Shown here one piece after another: positions 1-12,900 of a DNA stretch of 26,778 nt; the first letter of the stretch is position 1, and the number at the start of each line of letters is the position of its first letter. The stretch spans positions 1 to 26,778 of the forward strand of contig JAYMSP010002034.1 in NCBI GenBank assembly GCA_036897095.1, written 5' to 3'. The DNA is from Plantago elongata. Taxonomy: Eukaryota > Streptophyta > Magnoliopsida > Lamiales > Plantaginaceae. The position numbers and the translations under genes were made by a program. Under the pieces are notes generated by a model. The model was not told where the DNA came from, did not search any database, and was given only the letters and a program-made list of their open reading frames with translations.

Positions 1-924
1 GGGGGGAATTGGTAATGTAGTACATAGTGTTTATTCCTTTCATTTGTCTTAATTCAATTCACAATAATATAGCAAACTTAAGTCCATCCAATGTCATTCA
101 TACATTAAAAATAAGATAAAATGAAATATGTAGTATTATAGTGATACTGTTAATTATCTTTTCAGAAATTCCAGAAAAACACTCAGGTTCTTTTTTCAAT
201 AGTTCCATTTTTTGGCTCAAGACTCAAGTAATTTTTTATAACCTAATTATTGGAGTGACATGATAATACATTACTCCCTCCGTCCCAATTCGGATGTCCC
301 GTAGGGCCGGACACAAGATTTAATGCAATCAATTGGTCCTCTTTTGATTATAATATTAGGTTGTGGGGTACAAAAATGACCAAATATGGAAATGGGACAA
401 CCCAAAACGGAATATGGGACATCCAAACTGGGACAGAGGGAGTATAAGACAACATGCACCAAATCCAGAAGAGATGCAATTAATCCAAAGAATCAAGATA
501 GTTTCGCCTTATGGCTCGGCATGTGATGGGTTTTCAAGTCTTAACTTTATGGAATGTGACAAATTATAGACAGGGTAGGCCCAACAACTACATTATGTCA
601 GACAAAAAGAAAAAAGGCATGCGCAGGCAGCCTGCCCATGCAGGGCCCATAATTTTTGGGCCACCCAAGCCCAATTGCCTTGGGCGAGGCTTTCGTCTGT
701 TAAATTTTTAGAAAAAGTCTTTTAGTAAAAATGAATGAACAACAGCATTAAACATCATCAACTTCTTTATTTACTCAAAATATCGTGACTTCTAGATCGT
801 GATATGGTAGGTATATAGGAAGGCAAAAGTTTAACAGACATAAGGTGAGCTCAAAGACGTTAAAAGTGAATGCGGGTATTAAATGGGGCGGAATGCACAT
901 GAGATGTTCATAAATTTCACTGAC
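1..924 (-). other. Intron 38, unfinished
   Basis: Starts with the donor GTCAGT after exon 38. Apart from the MITE at 274-442 I see a short GC-richer patch at about 620-690 with paired GGGCC words. No match to the expected next exon (motif VI coding) is present, so the acceptor lies before position 1. Confidence 0.8.
274..442. mobile_element. Stowaway-type MITE (169 bp)
   Basis: The 27-bp terminal inverted repeats match at 24 positions. The left end starts CTCCCTCCGTCCCAATTCGG and the right end is its reverse complement with three changes. The element is flanked on both sides by TA, the target duplication of Tc1/mariner-related MITEs. It has no coding capacity and sits in the unfinished intron 38. 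Confidence 0.85.
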
Positions 925-3900
925 CTTTATAATGACTAAATGGGCTGGAAGATTCACACCCCATGCTAATGTACTCGTGCAAACCAATACCTACAATGGA
1001 TTAAAGTGAAAACAATATCACCAAGAACAGCACTATATAGTTACATAGTTTGAAATGAAAGCAAGGAAAGTGTAAACTACCTGAATCTTGTTGTTTGCAA
1101 AAAGCTCCTCAACAAGAGACCGGTCCTTATCATTCAATCCTGCGTGGTGCAATCCAATACCAAATTGCAGAGTGTGCCTTAGATTCTGGTCAGCTACTTG
1201 GGACAGTATCATCTGAAGTGCATCTTCAGGCACAGACAAGAACTGCCGGGGGTTCTCATCTGAAGCTGCATACTTAAATAATAGAAAAAAGAAAAACAGA
1301 AATGAGTAACTATAAGAAGATATCAGTTTGTTCACATTATATTAAGATGTCTTACCTGAATGAGATCCAATGCAGTAAGCCTTGTCTGACGACGTGATGA
1401 GACAAATACAAGAACTGGTTTTGTGGGTGAATGGGTGCATATAGCAGCATATGTGGGCTTGTTCATGCTATTCATTCTTGGGCAGTAAAACTTCCCAGGA
1501 TACCCCTGATGAGAAGATATGTTCCATGAGAAAATATAAAAAGAAACTATGTTAAGACAACGTACGAGCAGACGAACCCCAATGAAAACATTAACAGAAT
1601 AGGGAAAAATGGCTATTAGAAAGCAATTTTCGATATTGTAAAGTGACGAAGAGCAGTGGATGTCACAGTAGTCCCCAGGTAATTCCATAGACACAATATT
1701 ACAAAATATGTCAATATATATCTATATACTGTGCACAAATATACATTTCAAGTTAAGAAATTTGCGACTAGGGACACAGAATGTCAATACAATGATCTCC
1801 ATAATGATCAGGATGATATAAACACAAGCATAAATACAGATTTAAGATGCTTATTTTAGATGTTGAAAATTAAAAGAAAACTAAATAAAAACAACAATAC
1901 AAATAAATATGTACTTAACAATTCAGAAGAACGAGATAGGAACAATAAGACATCTACATAAAGGCAAGTGACTTCGAACATGAAACTGGTTTCAACTGTA
2001 GTTTTATTTTTCTAGTATGTCCATGTTGATTTTATTTTATTTTTTGAATAAGCTAATTATATTACAAATCACAATTATCACTACCACCTTATAACTCCAT
2101 GCCTCAACCAGAACCACCTTATAACTCCAACGTTGTCGGGGTTCGAACTCTCCGCCTCTTGCATACAACCCCAACTCCTTACCACAAGACCACCTTATGC
2201 CTCCCTGTATGTCTGTGTTGATTAATACATGCAATGTATGAAATTATAATTTAAGCTGTAAGATACTAATGATTAATATCCCAAATAAAATACATAGCAT
2301 ATCGACAATTGTCCTTGTTTTCTTCTGTATACAAGTATGGAAAAATTTTGGTATTACAGAACAAACTAGTATAGTTTAAATAGACTATGAACGATAGAGA
2401 CTTTTCTAAGGGAAAATATAACTAGTTTTAAGATGTTTTATCACACTTTCTTCCAGACTTAATATCCGGATTTGCAATGTCTGTAATAAACACAATTTAC
2501 CATGTGTAGGATTAATAGATTCTGAGTCTCCTATAAATAATCAAAAGTGTCTAATCTCAATGACTACCTAAGCTAAAACATATTCAAACGGCCTACATTT
2601 TGCAGCACTCTCCTCTTGAAAGAAACCATCACCCTTTCCCCCCTGTTTCTTACATGTATTACCAATATTCGGATTTCAGAACACGTTCAATACTATTTCA
2701 GCCCACAAAGACAACCAACATGCACACAAACACATACTCTACATGTCTGTTTTGGTGACATGGAAGATTCTGAGCCAAATGAAAAAATACATCAATGGTA
2801 AGAAATCAGTTTAATCATTCTCCAATTTTATGAATGACAACCTAGTACGTGAGTAGACACTCTACCCAAGGCCCGAGACAAATATTATATCAACCATAAC
2901 TATAGATATCGAAAAATCAACCCAAACACAAATTGAGCCTCTACATTGAAATCAACCGAGTAACAGACTATTCATGCGAAGTTTTACTCTATTTTTTTGG
3001 ATTTTACTCAGTAAAAGTGAGTAAATGTTTCATTGTACAAATTTCTAATCTAAATCTGGTTCACCATCCAGGAAAATATACTACTACACAAGAAAATAGT
3101 CCAAGTAAGTCAACCATGATGTTTCTCCAGATAGAGAATCATGTACAGAATTTCCTGCAAGTTTACAAAGGATACATGTGATATGATGGAACAACATTTA
3201 CCTGGATATGGACTTCAAGAGGGACAGGCCTAACGCTAGGCTTGAAATTAAACAAGCCATTGTCTTCAACACCCAACCAATCAGCCAAGTCGCTGTATAA
3301 ACAATAAGGGAAAGCTTTATTAAAAACACTGCAATATCGAAAGCTTTAACAGATACATGGTGAGGATGATAGACATTAGATACTAATTCAGTAATGTCTA
3401 TAATACAGATCCTAGCGTGCAGACATGTAAATATCTAGTGGAAGAGTTGCACAACGGAAGAGTAAAGTGAGTATACATAAATAAGGAGTTCTTTTCCTAT
3501 GCATTTTTTTGTTTGGGGTGTGTGTGTGTGTGCATGGAGTTGTGGCATATTTTCACTTCCATAGTAATAATTGGCTATGCCTTGAAATTGCACAAGTCAA
3601 AACGGAAATTTCACAGAAAGTAGGACTTGAATTAGATACAGTAATCAACATGATATGAAAACAGATAGCCCATTGAGTAAAACCTGAACCCCAGTGGTAT
3701 TAAAAGATGAGAATATCATTAGTTGTAATACGTTAACAAGACTCGAGAAAGGAAATTTCACAGGAAGTAGGTTTTGAATTGGATCCATCAACCAAAATGA
3801 CAAGAATACAGACAGCCAATTGAGTAGAACTGAACCCCAATGGATGGTTTATACATATGGACAGTCAAACATCTGAAATATGAATTAACCTAAAAAATGA

Positions 3901-6900
3901 GAACATTAGAACTTACTGGGCATTAGCCAATGCTGTTGACAAACCAACAAATCGAATCAAACGATCAGTCTGTGATGATATATATCTCATTCGAGATACA
4001 ATAACCTGCAGAGACAGAATATGAACCAAACTAAAATGATTGCTACTGATGAGTGGGTGCTCGAGTGGGGAGCACTGCAACAGAATAGGACTGGAATGAA
4101 AGTGTCAACTGTCAAGCTTGGATGTTCGTGCCAGAACCCTCATTAACAATAATTGTCTGGTCCAGATTGATAGTTGTTTTTAAATATGCAGCAGAACAGA
4201 TAGTTTTGGATGACATGAGTTTTATTTCCACAACTATCCTGAGTCCATGTATACATCTCCACACTAATCCTAGTAGGTTAAATTCTGAACTTATACCATC
4301 AAATCCACAATTGAGAAGTGGGAAACAAAATAGTTAAGTACTTCATTATATCATCCACCTCCATATAATGATCCAGTGGATCACATTTTCTCAAGTACTC
4401 AGTTCAAGTAATGGCAGGTAACTTTTCATTGTTCATGTCCTACGTTTTCATAGAGGTTTTTACAGGCTAAAGCAACAGAAGAAATATTAAGTGCGACATC
4501 ATTAGAGGAATTTGCATTTTTGACCAGTCACTCAGCTATCCACTTATGCAACATAGCATCTATTGGTCGTCCAGTATCCACATTAAACAAAAATACCAAT
4601 TTAAATAAACTGAGAGCAGTATTATATGTTTTTTCCTCCATAGCAAAAATTCATACTGGTTTACAAAATATTATGTGATCTACTAAACTTAATTAACTAA
4701 GCAACCTGACTTGTTATCCATGCTCCACGTAAAAAAGATTAAATTCCACAAGCCCTACAGAAATTTAACATGCAAACATAGGATCCTTAATTTTTTACAA
4801 CTATAGATGCGACTGCAACAGGCAAGCAATGATAGGCATAGCATATCAAGATTACATGTAATCTGTACCTCCAATATAGGTCCACGATCAGCACCCAGTA
4901 AGTGAATTTCATCTAATATCATAAGTCCAACCTACACATTAATTAAAAAGAATCAGCAGTAGGATGTTTGAAGACCCTTTGGTGCTGGGGAGGGGAGAGG
5001 AGAGAAAGAAAAAGTAACACGTAAATTCATTAACAAATGTGATTCTTCTCCTATAGAAATCATAGCATGGCTCATGATCTCTTTTGGGGGTTGAGTGGCA
5101 AGCTCAAAGAATCAACAGAACCATGCTGAGAATCGACCATCAAACACTAATAGTTATAAGAACAAAATGATTATGGTTGCTTCTGATTACCTTTAGAAAA
5201 AGCTACAGGTTACATTGATTTTCTTTGAGAGGTTATTAATGAAATGAATTAAAGAAAGAAGCTGAATCTGATAAACGAGTGGAAAAATGATGTGGTACTG
5301 GTAGGGGTCACTTATGTCTTTGGTGCATACCAAATTGAAGATTAGGGAGAAAAACATGTATTTTGTGAATTGCAAAACACGAATGTAGTGTTTGAGTCCA
5401 CATGAGTCAACGAAAATGGCTGTGGAGTATAGAGGAATATCTTCACCTTCTTAACGTAGCCTCGAGTGTGCCAATTACGACTGATGCCATCCCACTTTTC
5501 AGGAGTAGAAATTATAATATCTGCTGCTAATAAAGCTGTCATATCAGGGGTATAATCCCCTGTCATTTCAACCTGGATATATAACCAAGTTAACAGTCAT
5601 CCTGGGCATAACTTTACAAATATAATTGAAAAAGATATGTGAGCACCATTCTTTTTCCAAGCTGCGAAATTAGCCGCTTCTTCCAATCGTTCATCCTCTC
5701 ACGGACAAGAGCCTTTAAAGGTGCTATGTAAATAACCTGTTCCATGTACCGCACAGACCATAAGAATTGTCATGAAAAAGATAAAACACCAAGCATCAAA
5801 GAAAGTGAAATCAAGCCAGGAAATGAAGTACATGATAAAGGAACAGTTTCGTTGGAATTAAAAAAGAAAAGAAAAGAGGAATCAGTTCCTACAAAGATAT
5901 GGTTGACTCTGTAACCAAGAAAGCAAGCCAGGGTAGCATCCAGCATGCCTTACTTATATTGATGCAAACGAAAGTATTGCAGTTGTCAGCGCCAAGATTC
6001 GGCTCAACAGTGTGCAATTTTAAAAGCAGCTGTAACATGCTTATTTGAAAGTTGCCTAAACTGAACCATTAAAAGTGAAGAATGAATAAAATAAAGATTT
6101 GGATGTTCTCCACTAGCTCACACACAAGGCCAGTGACTTGGTTACGATGCTTCCCAGCAGAAAAGACGGCAAGACTGATGTTCTAAGAATTAAATTGATG
6201 ATTGCTCCTATTTTACATATATGACATTTTCGCATTGTGCACATTAATTAAGGAACTATTTTTTGTTCCAAGTTTTCCTGTAATGAATATGAATTAAATT
6301 GAGTGTTAAAGTGTCAAGTACAGATTAATAAACAATTAGGGAAAACCATGTCATTGATTTAATTTGAGAGGGAGTACATTTCTAAGCTCAAAACAATATT
6401 ACAGATAAGATAAGTTTTATAGCAAGAAAAGAAGTCTTTCTATAAATAGACCAAGAAAAGGCCGGATTGCAAAGCTCTAATGCGAAACTTAAAACAAAAT
6501 TTCCAGAGTCTATAACCATTTTTACCATACTGCCCGAGGAAATATTATACAGACAACCGGTTCAGTTATGTTGATCTGTTCAGGTGAAGACAACAGAGCC
6601 TAATGCCAAATGACAAATGCAATAACCATTTACTGAATGAATGGAGCACATTGAGGATCATACATAGCGAGGAATGTACCTTCATATCAGGCTGAGAGTT
6701 AAACAGATGGAGCATGGCAAGCTCCGCTGAAATGGTTTTACCACTTCCAGTTGGAGCTCCTAAAAGCACATTTTGATCAGTGTGATATAGCACATGAAAT
6801 GCCTGATGATTAGCCAAAACACCACGTCAGTAACTATAAGATGGTGACGTCTTACGAGGACAATACAATATTAAATCAAAATAGAAATGAGAATTGAAAC

Positions 6901-9900
6901 CTGAGTCTGTATTGGATTAAAGTGGGTGAAGCTATATAAGGCTTCATAAGTCTCATTGCCAAGTGCCATCACAGGAAGTGGTTTCAGATCAAGGAGCTCG
7001 GTGTGAGTAGCATAAGCCTGATAAGATTTTAAGAAAAAAAGATAAAAGGACTGTATAATGCTCTGGAGGCATTATACTCTCAGGCGCTTCAGATAATCTA
7101 CAAGTACTCTGGAAGACTACCTCTGGAAGCACAAGGTTCTGGAATGACACAGAGTAAAATGCCTCTGCATGCAGCCAAGAATCAGAAATAGCACGAATGA
7201 AGTACTGAGGAGGATGTGGCTCAAATATTGGAACGGTAAAGGACAGTTTTTGAGGCTCTGCTTTTGCCATCCTTTTCGTCAAAGTGAATAGCTCGGAGTG
7301 GTATATGTGGTCATTTTCAGAATCCTGTAAAATGGAAATAAGTTTGTTTTATGTTTTCAAAGTAAATAAATGAATAAATAAAAACAAAGCAATGGCTAAT
7401 TTTTACTTTTTGACAAGTAACTTAACAAGATGAGCAAGATTCCGTTGTAATTATGTTACTAACTTGAGCAAGTGGTTTATCTACCCTATAAAATTTATCA
7501 GGGACAATAAAGGCATTTTCTTGGTGCCTAGGAAGATATTTTTTATATGCAGTATATTTTTCCCCTCCAAAGGAAGTGAATTTGCCAAATTAGCACTTCC
7601 ATAGTTTTACATAAACACCCCCTGCTAGATTGTCCAATTACAGATACATACCCACTATTTGAACAATTACATATAAACCCATTTTCACCATCCGGCGTTG
7701 ACTCCGGCAGTGACATGGCATGAATTGCTTATGTGGCATTGATGTGGCTCTTATGTGGCATGGGTTTATCTGTAATTGTCAAACAAACACCAAAAATCAA
7801 ATTTTCCATTTCTCACTTTCAATTCATCTTTCTTGTAATTTTCTCACCATAAATAGTCAAACATAACTCCTACCGTGTCTTCATCTTCCATAACCAAAAT
7901 CCCCATGAAAAGATTAGACTATGGAGAAAAAAAGCAATAGAAGCCAAGAAGAAGAAAAATTCATAATCTGTCATCATATATCCCATCCCAAAACATACCG
8001 TAGTAGAGAAACAGGATGAGAGTAGAAGTGAAGATAAAATTGAATTGGAGGCAACAGGTAAAATAAGCTCCATATCATTTTTCGTTTTGAACAATTACAT
8101 ATAAAAGCAGAATTGAGATGAGAATATAGCAGAATTAGAAAAACGGCTAGTTTTTTGAACAAATAGCAAAATCAATTACATATAAACCCACATGATACTA
8201 GATCAATTACATATAGCCCGCGCGTGTATGACCATCAAAGACCACAACTAATTTTCCCAACAATTACATATAAACCCTGCGGGAATGCTGATATGGAAGT
8301 CCATGTCAGCCTTGGAAGTGTGTCGCCGGCCATGAAACCGGATGACATAAGCACCGGTATTGACAAAGAATTTGGTTGTAATTGGTTTTGTAGTTTAGTT
8401 CATTTTTTTGGAGTCATTTGTAAATGTTCAAATAGGAGGCATGAATTTGTAAAGTGACCATCTTGCAGGGGTGGGTTTTGTAAATATCTGAAATAAATAA
8501 ACCACAGTTCTCAGTGTCTCTAGGACAAACCAGTGCCTTTGTTTCCTTGAAAATAATTCTAGATGGAGTTTTTCTTTAGTGTACTTACTGTACATTATGT
8601 GTTCTTATTATTCTTTTAGATAAAATCAATGTTGCAATTATTATGGACAATTTGATTGTGTAATCCGCAAACTGTGATTTCTGCCTACATTTCATGTTAC
8701 TTGGCACATTTTTAACTTCTTCACCTTCAATATATTAAAAGAATTCTTAAAATTCTGTTTTGACAGTGCTTTTCTGGACATACGGGGCTGGACACTCCAG
8801 TATATTGCATAATGCATACTTTTCTCTTCTTGTTACACTATCCAAGCTGTAAATTGCAGGGGCAATCAAACTTTTGCTGGCACTAAGTTAATTAAAAAAA
8901 CCAAACCAGTGACAAAACTAAATTTTGTAAGAAATCATTAGCAAGTGAATACCTCAACTAATATCAACCACCGCTGAGCTGTACCATGGTATCGATCTTT
9001 CCAGACAAAATCTGGGCTAATAGTCAAATCAACCTATCAAAGGAATAATTATATATAAGTGTGACTATTAAACAATGATTTTCTGACAAAAAAAAATAAA
9101 ATACCAACAGCATGACATTACCTTAAGTACAGTTCTGGTGATTGGACTAACGGTAGCAAATAACTGAACCATCGGAAAGTACCCCAGATATTGCTTGACT
9201 GTCTTCAGAGATCAGAGAGATTTTACGTACATTAAATTAAAAGGATAGTCACCCAATGGAAGTCCTGAAGAAGAAAGAGTAACTGTAGTAGTACCTTTCC
9301 TCCGGGTATAAAACGAATCAAAGATCCGATGTCTTTCTCACTCAAATCATAGAGGCGATCCAAGTCAACATCTCTTTCTTCAAGCTTCCTCAGTATCTGA
9401 AACAGACCGGGAAAAAGCTAAGGCAGTGAAATTGCAAGGCATAAAGACATACCTTAGATAAACATAGTAATTATTGAAGGGCGAACATCTGTTGAAATAT
9501 CTCTATCGAATTGTCTGAGTGGATGTTGATGTGGCCAAATTTGACGATCCACAGCCTTGCAGAACTGCAGCATTAGGTAAGTCATCTCACTCCACCCTCT
9601 CCGCAAACAAATCTCAAATAAGGCACGCATGATGCGTGCCAAGCTCGAACTGATATACATTGAATCAGAAATTAGGGAGAAGGCATCAATTGAGCCCCTG
9701 GATATGTACAACTGCATAACAGGATTTTTTTAATCAATAATTGTACAAAAGCTTGTCTTACTATTCAGAGGTATATCAAACAGAATCCTATTCAAACTAC
9801 ATTTTTCAACAGGCAAAAATGGACCACCTGTATAAGAATCGATACTTTTCCATGTTTGTTTGATGGACCACCCTTAACTTCTGTAGGACATCTGCGGGTC

Positions 9901-12900
9901 AACTCTTCAAGCTCATTTTGCTCCTCCTCACGGACAACAATATTTTCAAATTCAGAAGAATGGGCAACCATGTCAATCACCTAGAAGAAAGAAAATTCAA
10001 TCACTTGGTTTAGCGAATATGTAGTGCATTTACCAAAGATTTTATGAGAAGTCCTATCCTATTTCCTACGATTGTATACATATAATCTCTGACTAAAAAT
10101 GAGTCACTTAAATGGAAAACTAAAACTATCAAGAATACAAATACTATAAAGTTTATCATGTCATGAATATAGTACACTATATGCTATCACATAAAACTTT
10201 GCTTAGGAGGCGTAAGATCTCTATAAAGGTAGAACAGTGACCATCCGTGCGATTTATATCTGTGCCAATGTCTCATTCCAATATATGGCAAATAATAATC
10301 CACCCATGTGCACTAAGAGCTTTTGGTTCAACACACCACAGTTCACTTTATTTTCACTACTTTCACTCATAAACATTAAATATATAAGAGATAAATAAAA
10401 AAAGCAAAAATGATGATCCAATTCAAAATGTAGGAAGATGAGTTGCATGTTCGTAAATAAATGGGTACAAAGGGTGTCAATTAGCCATGCTTTTGCCATT
10501 GGAATGTGTCTTTGTTAATGAGAGATCTAGGAAAAGGAAAGCGGGTTTTAAATAGTTAGACAAAGCATGTCTCTGATTCACTCAACACTTCTATAACTAC
10601 ACATTCAATGCCTGGTTTCAAGCTGACACAGGATAGAAATTTCAAGATGTTTTAGTAAATCAGTAATGTTTAAGATAGTAATGAATACAGAACAGCCTTA
10701 TTAGAGATCATAATTGCTCAGAATCCATGACAAGGAGCGTATATAGTATGCGCCTTCAAATGTACCTCACTTTCATTCATGTGTCGTCTCAACATCTCAT
10801 TATATGTTTCAACACTAGAATAATGAATATAGAAATGGCTTGCAATGCGACCAAGCTCAGTACAATAGAAGTTTCCACTTTTTTCATCAAAGCGCATCAT
10901 CTTTGCCTTGTCTAGAGAACGTGCTGCATCTGATACCAGAGCTCTTTGTTTTAAGCTCAATGAAGGATCAGCAACAACCTGTCAATAATATATATAACTT
11001 AGTTAATGTAGAATGAAGTAAGAAGTTTACGCTGAGATAATATTTTACAAGCAGCCTGATATCAATGTGTTAATTTGGAAGATACATTACAATACTGTGA
11101 AAAGGGAACCAAGGGGAAAAGCTGGAAGCCATTACAAAATGTATCCGTTTAAATATTTCAGGCCATGTCAATATCCAGATTGATGAGTTAGTGTTAATTA
11201 GTCCCGATTTTCCTAATACACAACCCCATTTTTGTTGATGACTCAGTGTTAATTAGAATTAGTCATGTCAATGTTGGAAGTTACATTATGACAGAAAATG
11301 AATGCAAGCCATGTCAATATCAAGATTCATGAGTTGGTGTTAATTAGTCCCCACTTTCCTGATACAAAATAACGACACTTTTGTTGCTTGATATATTAGC
11401 CTACACAACAGCTTTAAAAAATAAGAAACAAGTAAATCTCTACTCAAATATTTAACAGAACGAATTGAGTTTAACAACAAAATCAGTATTGGTACTACTG
11501 TTACACGATCATTCATTCAATAAATGGGTAAAAATGTTTTAAAACATTAAAGGAAAGTTTAATACTCCCCCCATCCCAACAAAAGCTTTCTAAGGTTAAC
11601 TTTTTTGACGAATATTGACCACAAATAACTCTTAAATAACATTTGAAAACAAATTAAAAATTATACTATTATATAAGAAATCTACTTTCTTATTATAATT
11701 TTATAATATTCTTATGTGGTGTAATTTAGAAATATTTGTGGTCAAAGTTCGTAAAAATAGTCAACCTTAATAATTTCTTATTGGGTCGAAGGGAGTATTA
11801 ATTCGAGGGGGGGAGGAGGTTGAAAAACGAAAGGTAAGAAAAAGTACATATGGTTCAAAAACGACAGGTAAGGTTTTAATTTACTATGTCAGGTATTAAT
11901 CTATCAAGAAAGTTCCTAATGTTAGGGGAATCTATCAAGGACAACTCGTGCAAATATGTGCTAAAAAATAGAGGTGATGTATTATAGGCAGTGCCTTAGA
12001 AGCCCCAATCTAAAGAGAAAGATGTATGACCAAGGTATGGCTACAGCCAAGCAGGGTTGCAGAGAACAAACTCAGATAGCTTAACACACACACACACACA
12101 CAAGATTTTGCATACACATTATCATCACAAAACGAGTGAAACAAATACATAAGCCATTGAGAAGTAGAATAATTAGCAATCACATCTTGTGCAGGAACTA
12201 AAATATATGTCTTGCAATTAAGAAAGAAAAACGATCAGAACCCAAGGACAATACATTGAGAATCAAAGACCTTGTACGGTGTACACTGTCAATACATCAA
12301 AGCAAATTAATTTCACAAGGATAGTTGATAAAGCATGTTCTATAATAAAATAAGTTGCAAGATACTGAATGATACCTCATCCCATCCAATACCATAAGCC
12401 AGAGGATTCATCCTCATTCTTATGAAAAGATATGTATAGCCCAGCCATGCACAAGCCTCCTTAACATTTGTCACTGTGCCCAATGCCACCTCCGCGTTAA
12501 GGTTATCTTTCAATGAGGTGATGAACTGCCGATGTAAAATATTTGAATATAAGCGGAGAAACATCAATATGCTGACAAAACAATCAACACTACAATTTAA
12601 ATAAATTATTGCTGTTTTGCCCCTCCATCAAATGCTTGGTAGGACATATGGATGAATTTATACAGGTCAATTAAGGACAGGGCTCAAGAAAGCAAGTTAA
12701 TGTTGTGAAAGGAAAGAAAAAAGAAAGTGAGACATCTTTGAATTTGATAGCATAATGTTATCACTCAAGTAATCAATCCTGCCCATCTGCTTTATTTTTC
12801 ATAAGTAGAGGCTACCGTGTCCCGGAAATGCAGATTTGAAATGTAAGTGATGTCATCACAGACCAAAGTTCCACCACTATGGAGATAAATCTGCTGACCA

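Larger units (their letters stand above)
925..7017 (-). other. DExH14: Exons 29-38: helicase cassette 2 up to motif V (residues 1253-1621)
   Basis: Exons on the minus strand: E29 7017-6901, E30 6802-6680, E31 5736-5647, E32 5572-5447, E33 4931-4869, E34 4005-3917, E35 3292-3202, E36 1505-1356, E37 1272-1081, E38 990-925. E29 has the HFNPIQTQ Q-motif region, E30 Walker A, E31 [13 protein letters not shown] (motif Ia), E32 MTGDYTPD and STPEKWDG, E33 [13 protein letters not shown]34 [10 protein letters not shown]36 [11 protein letters not shown] (motif IV), E37 [12 protein letters not shown]38 [11 protein letters not shown] (motif V). Motif III reads STA rather than SAT, usual for the second cassette in this subfamily as I know it. 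E34 ends in phase 2, and its CA plus the first base of E35 makes His. No exon for motif VI appears in 924-1, so the gene continues beyond the window. Confidence 0.94.
7121..12525 (-). other. DExH14: Exons 21-28: winged helix and first Sec63 unit (residues 850-1252)
   Basis: Exons on the minus strand: E21 12525-12376, E22 10978-10766, E23 9980-9828, E24 9711-9487, E25 9396-9295, E26 9202-9122, E27 9033-8953, E28 7324-7121. E21 carries [14 protein letters not shown] and the [11 protein letters not shown] helix, typical of the winged-helix start. E22 holds [20 protein letters not shown], the start of the Sec63 unit. E23 and E24 give the helical bundle ([26 protein letters not shown]). E25 carries a helix-hairpin-helix-like stretch ending IRFIPGGK. 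E26-E28 supply the beta-sandwich part ([20 protein letters not shown]). The order matches Brr2/ASCC3 cassette architecture, in which the Sec63 unit forms the far wall of the nucleic-acid channel. All introns are phase 0. The E26 acceptor (CTGAAG before ACAGTC) was chosen over an AG three to four bases further in because only it keeps frame. Confidence 0.93.

Noticed and set aside
8224-8457. Plus-strand open frame of 77 codons
   Set aside because: It lies wholly inside the inverted-repeat element at 7603-8488 and shows no protein family features.
9122-9202. Alternative acceptor for exon 26 at GACAG before TCAAGC
   Set aside because: It would break the phase-0 frame with exon 25 and lose the expected VKQYLGYFP sequence.
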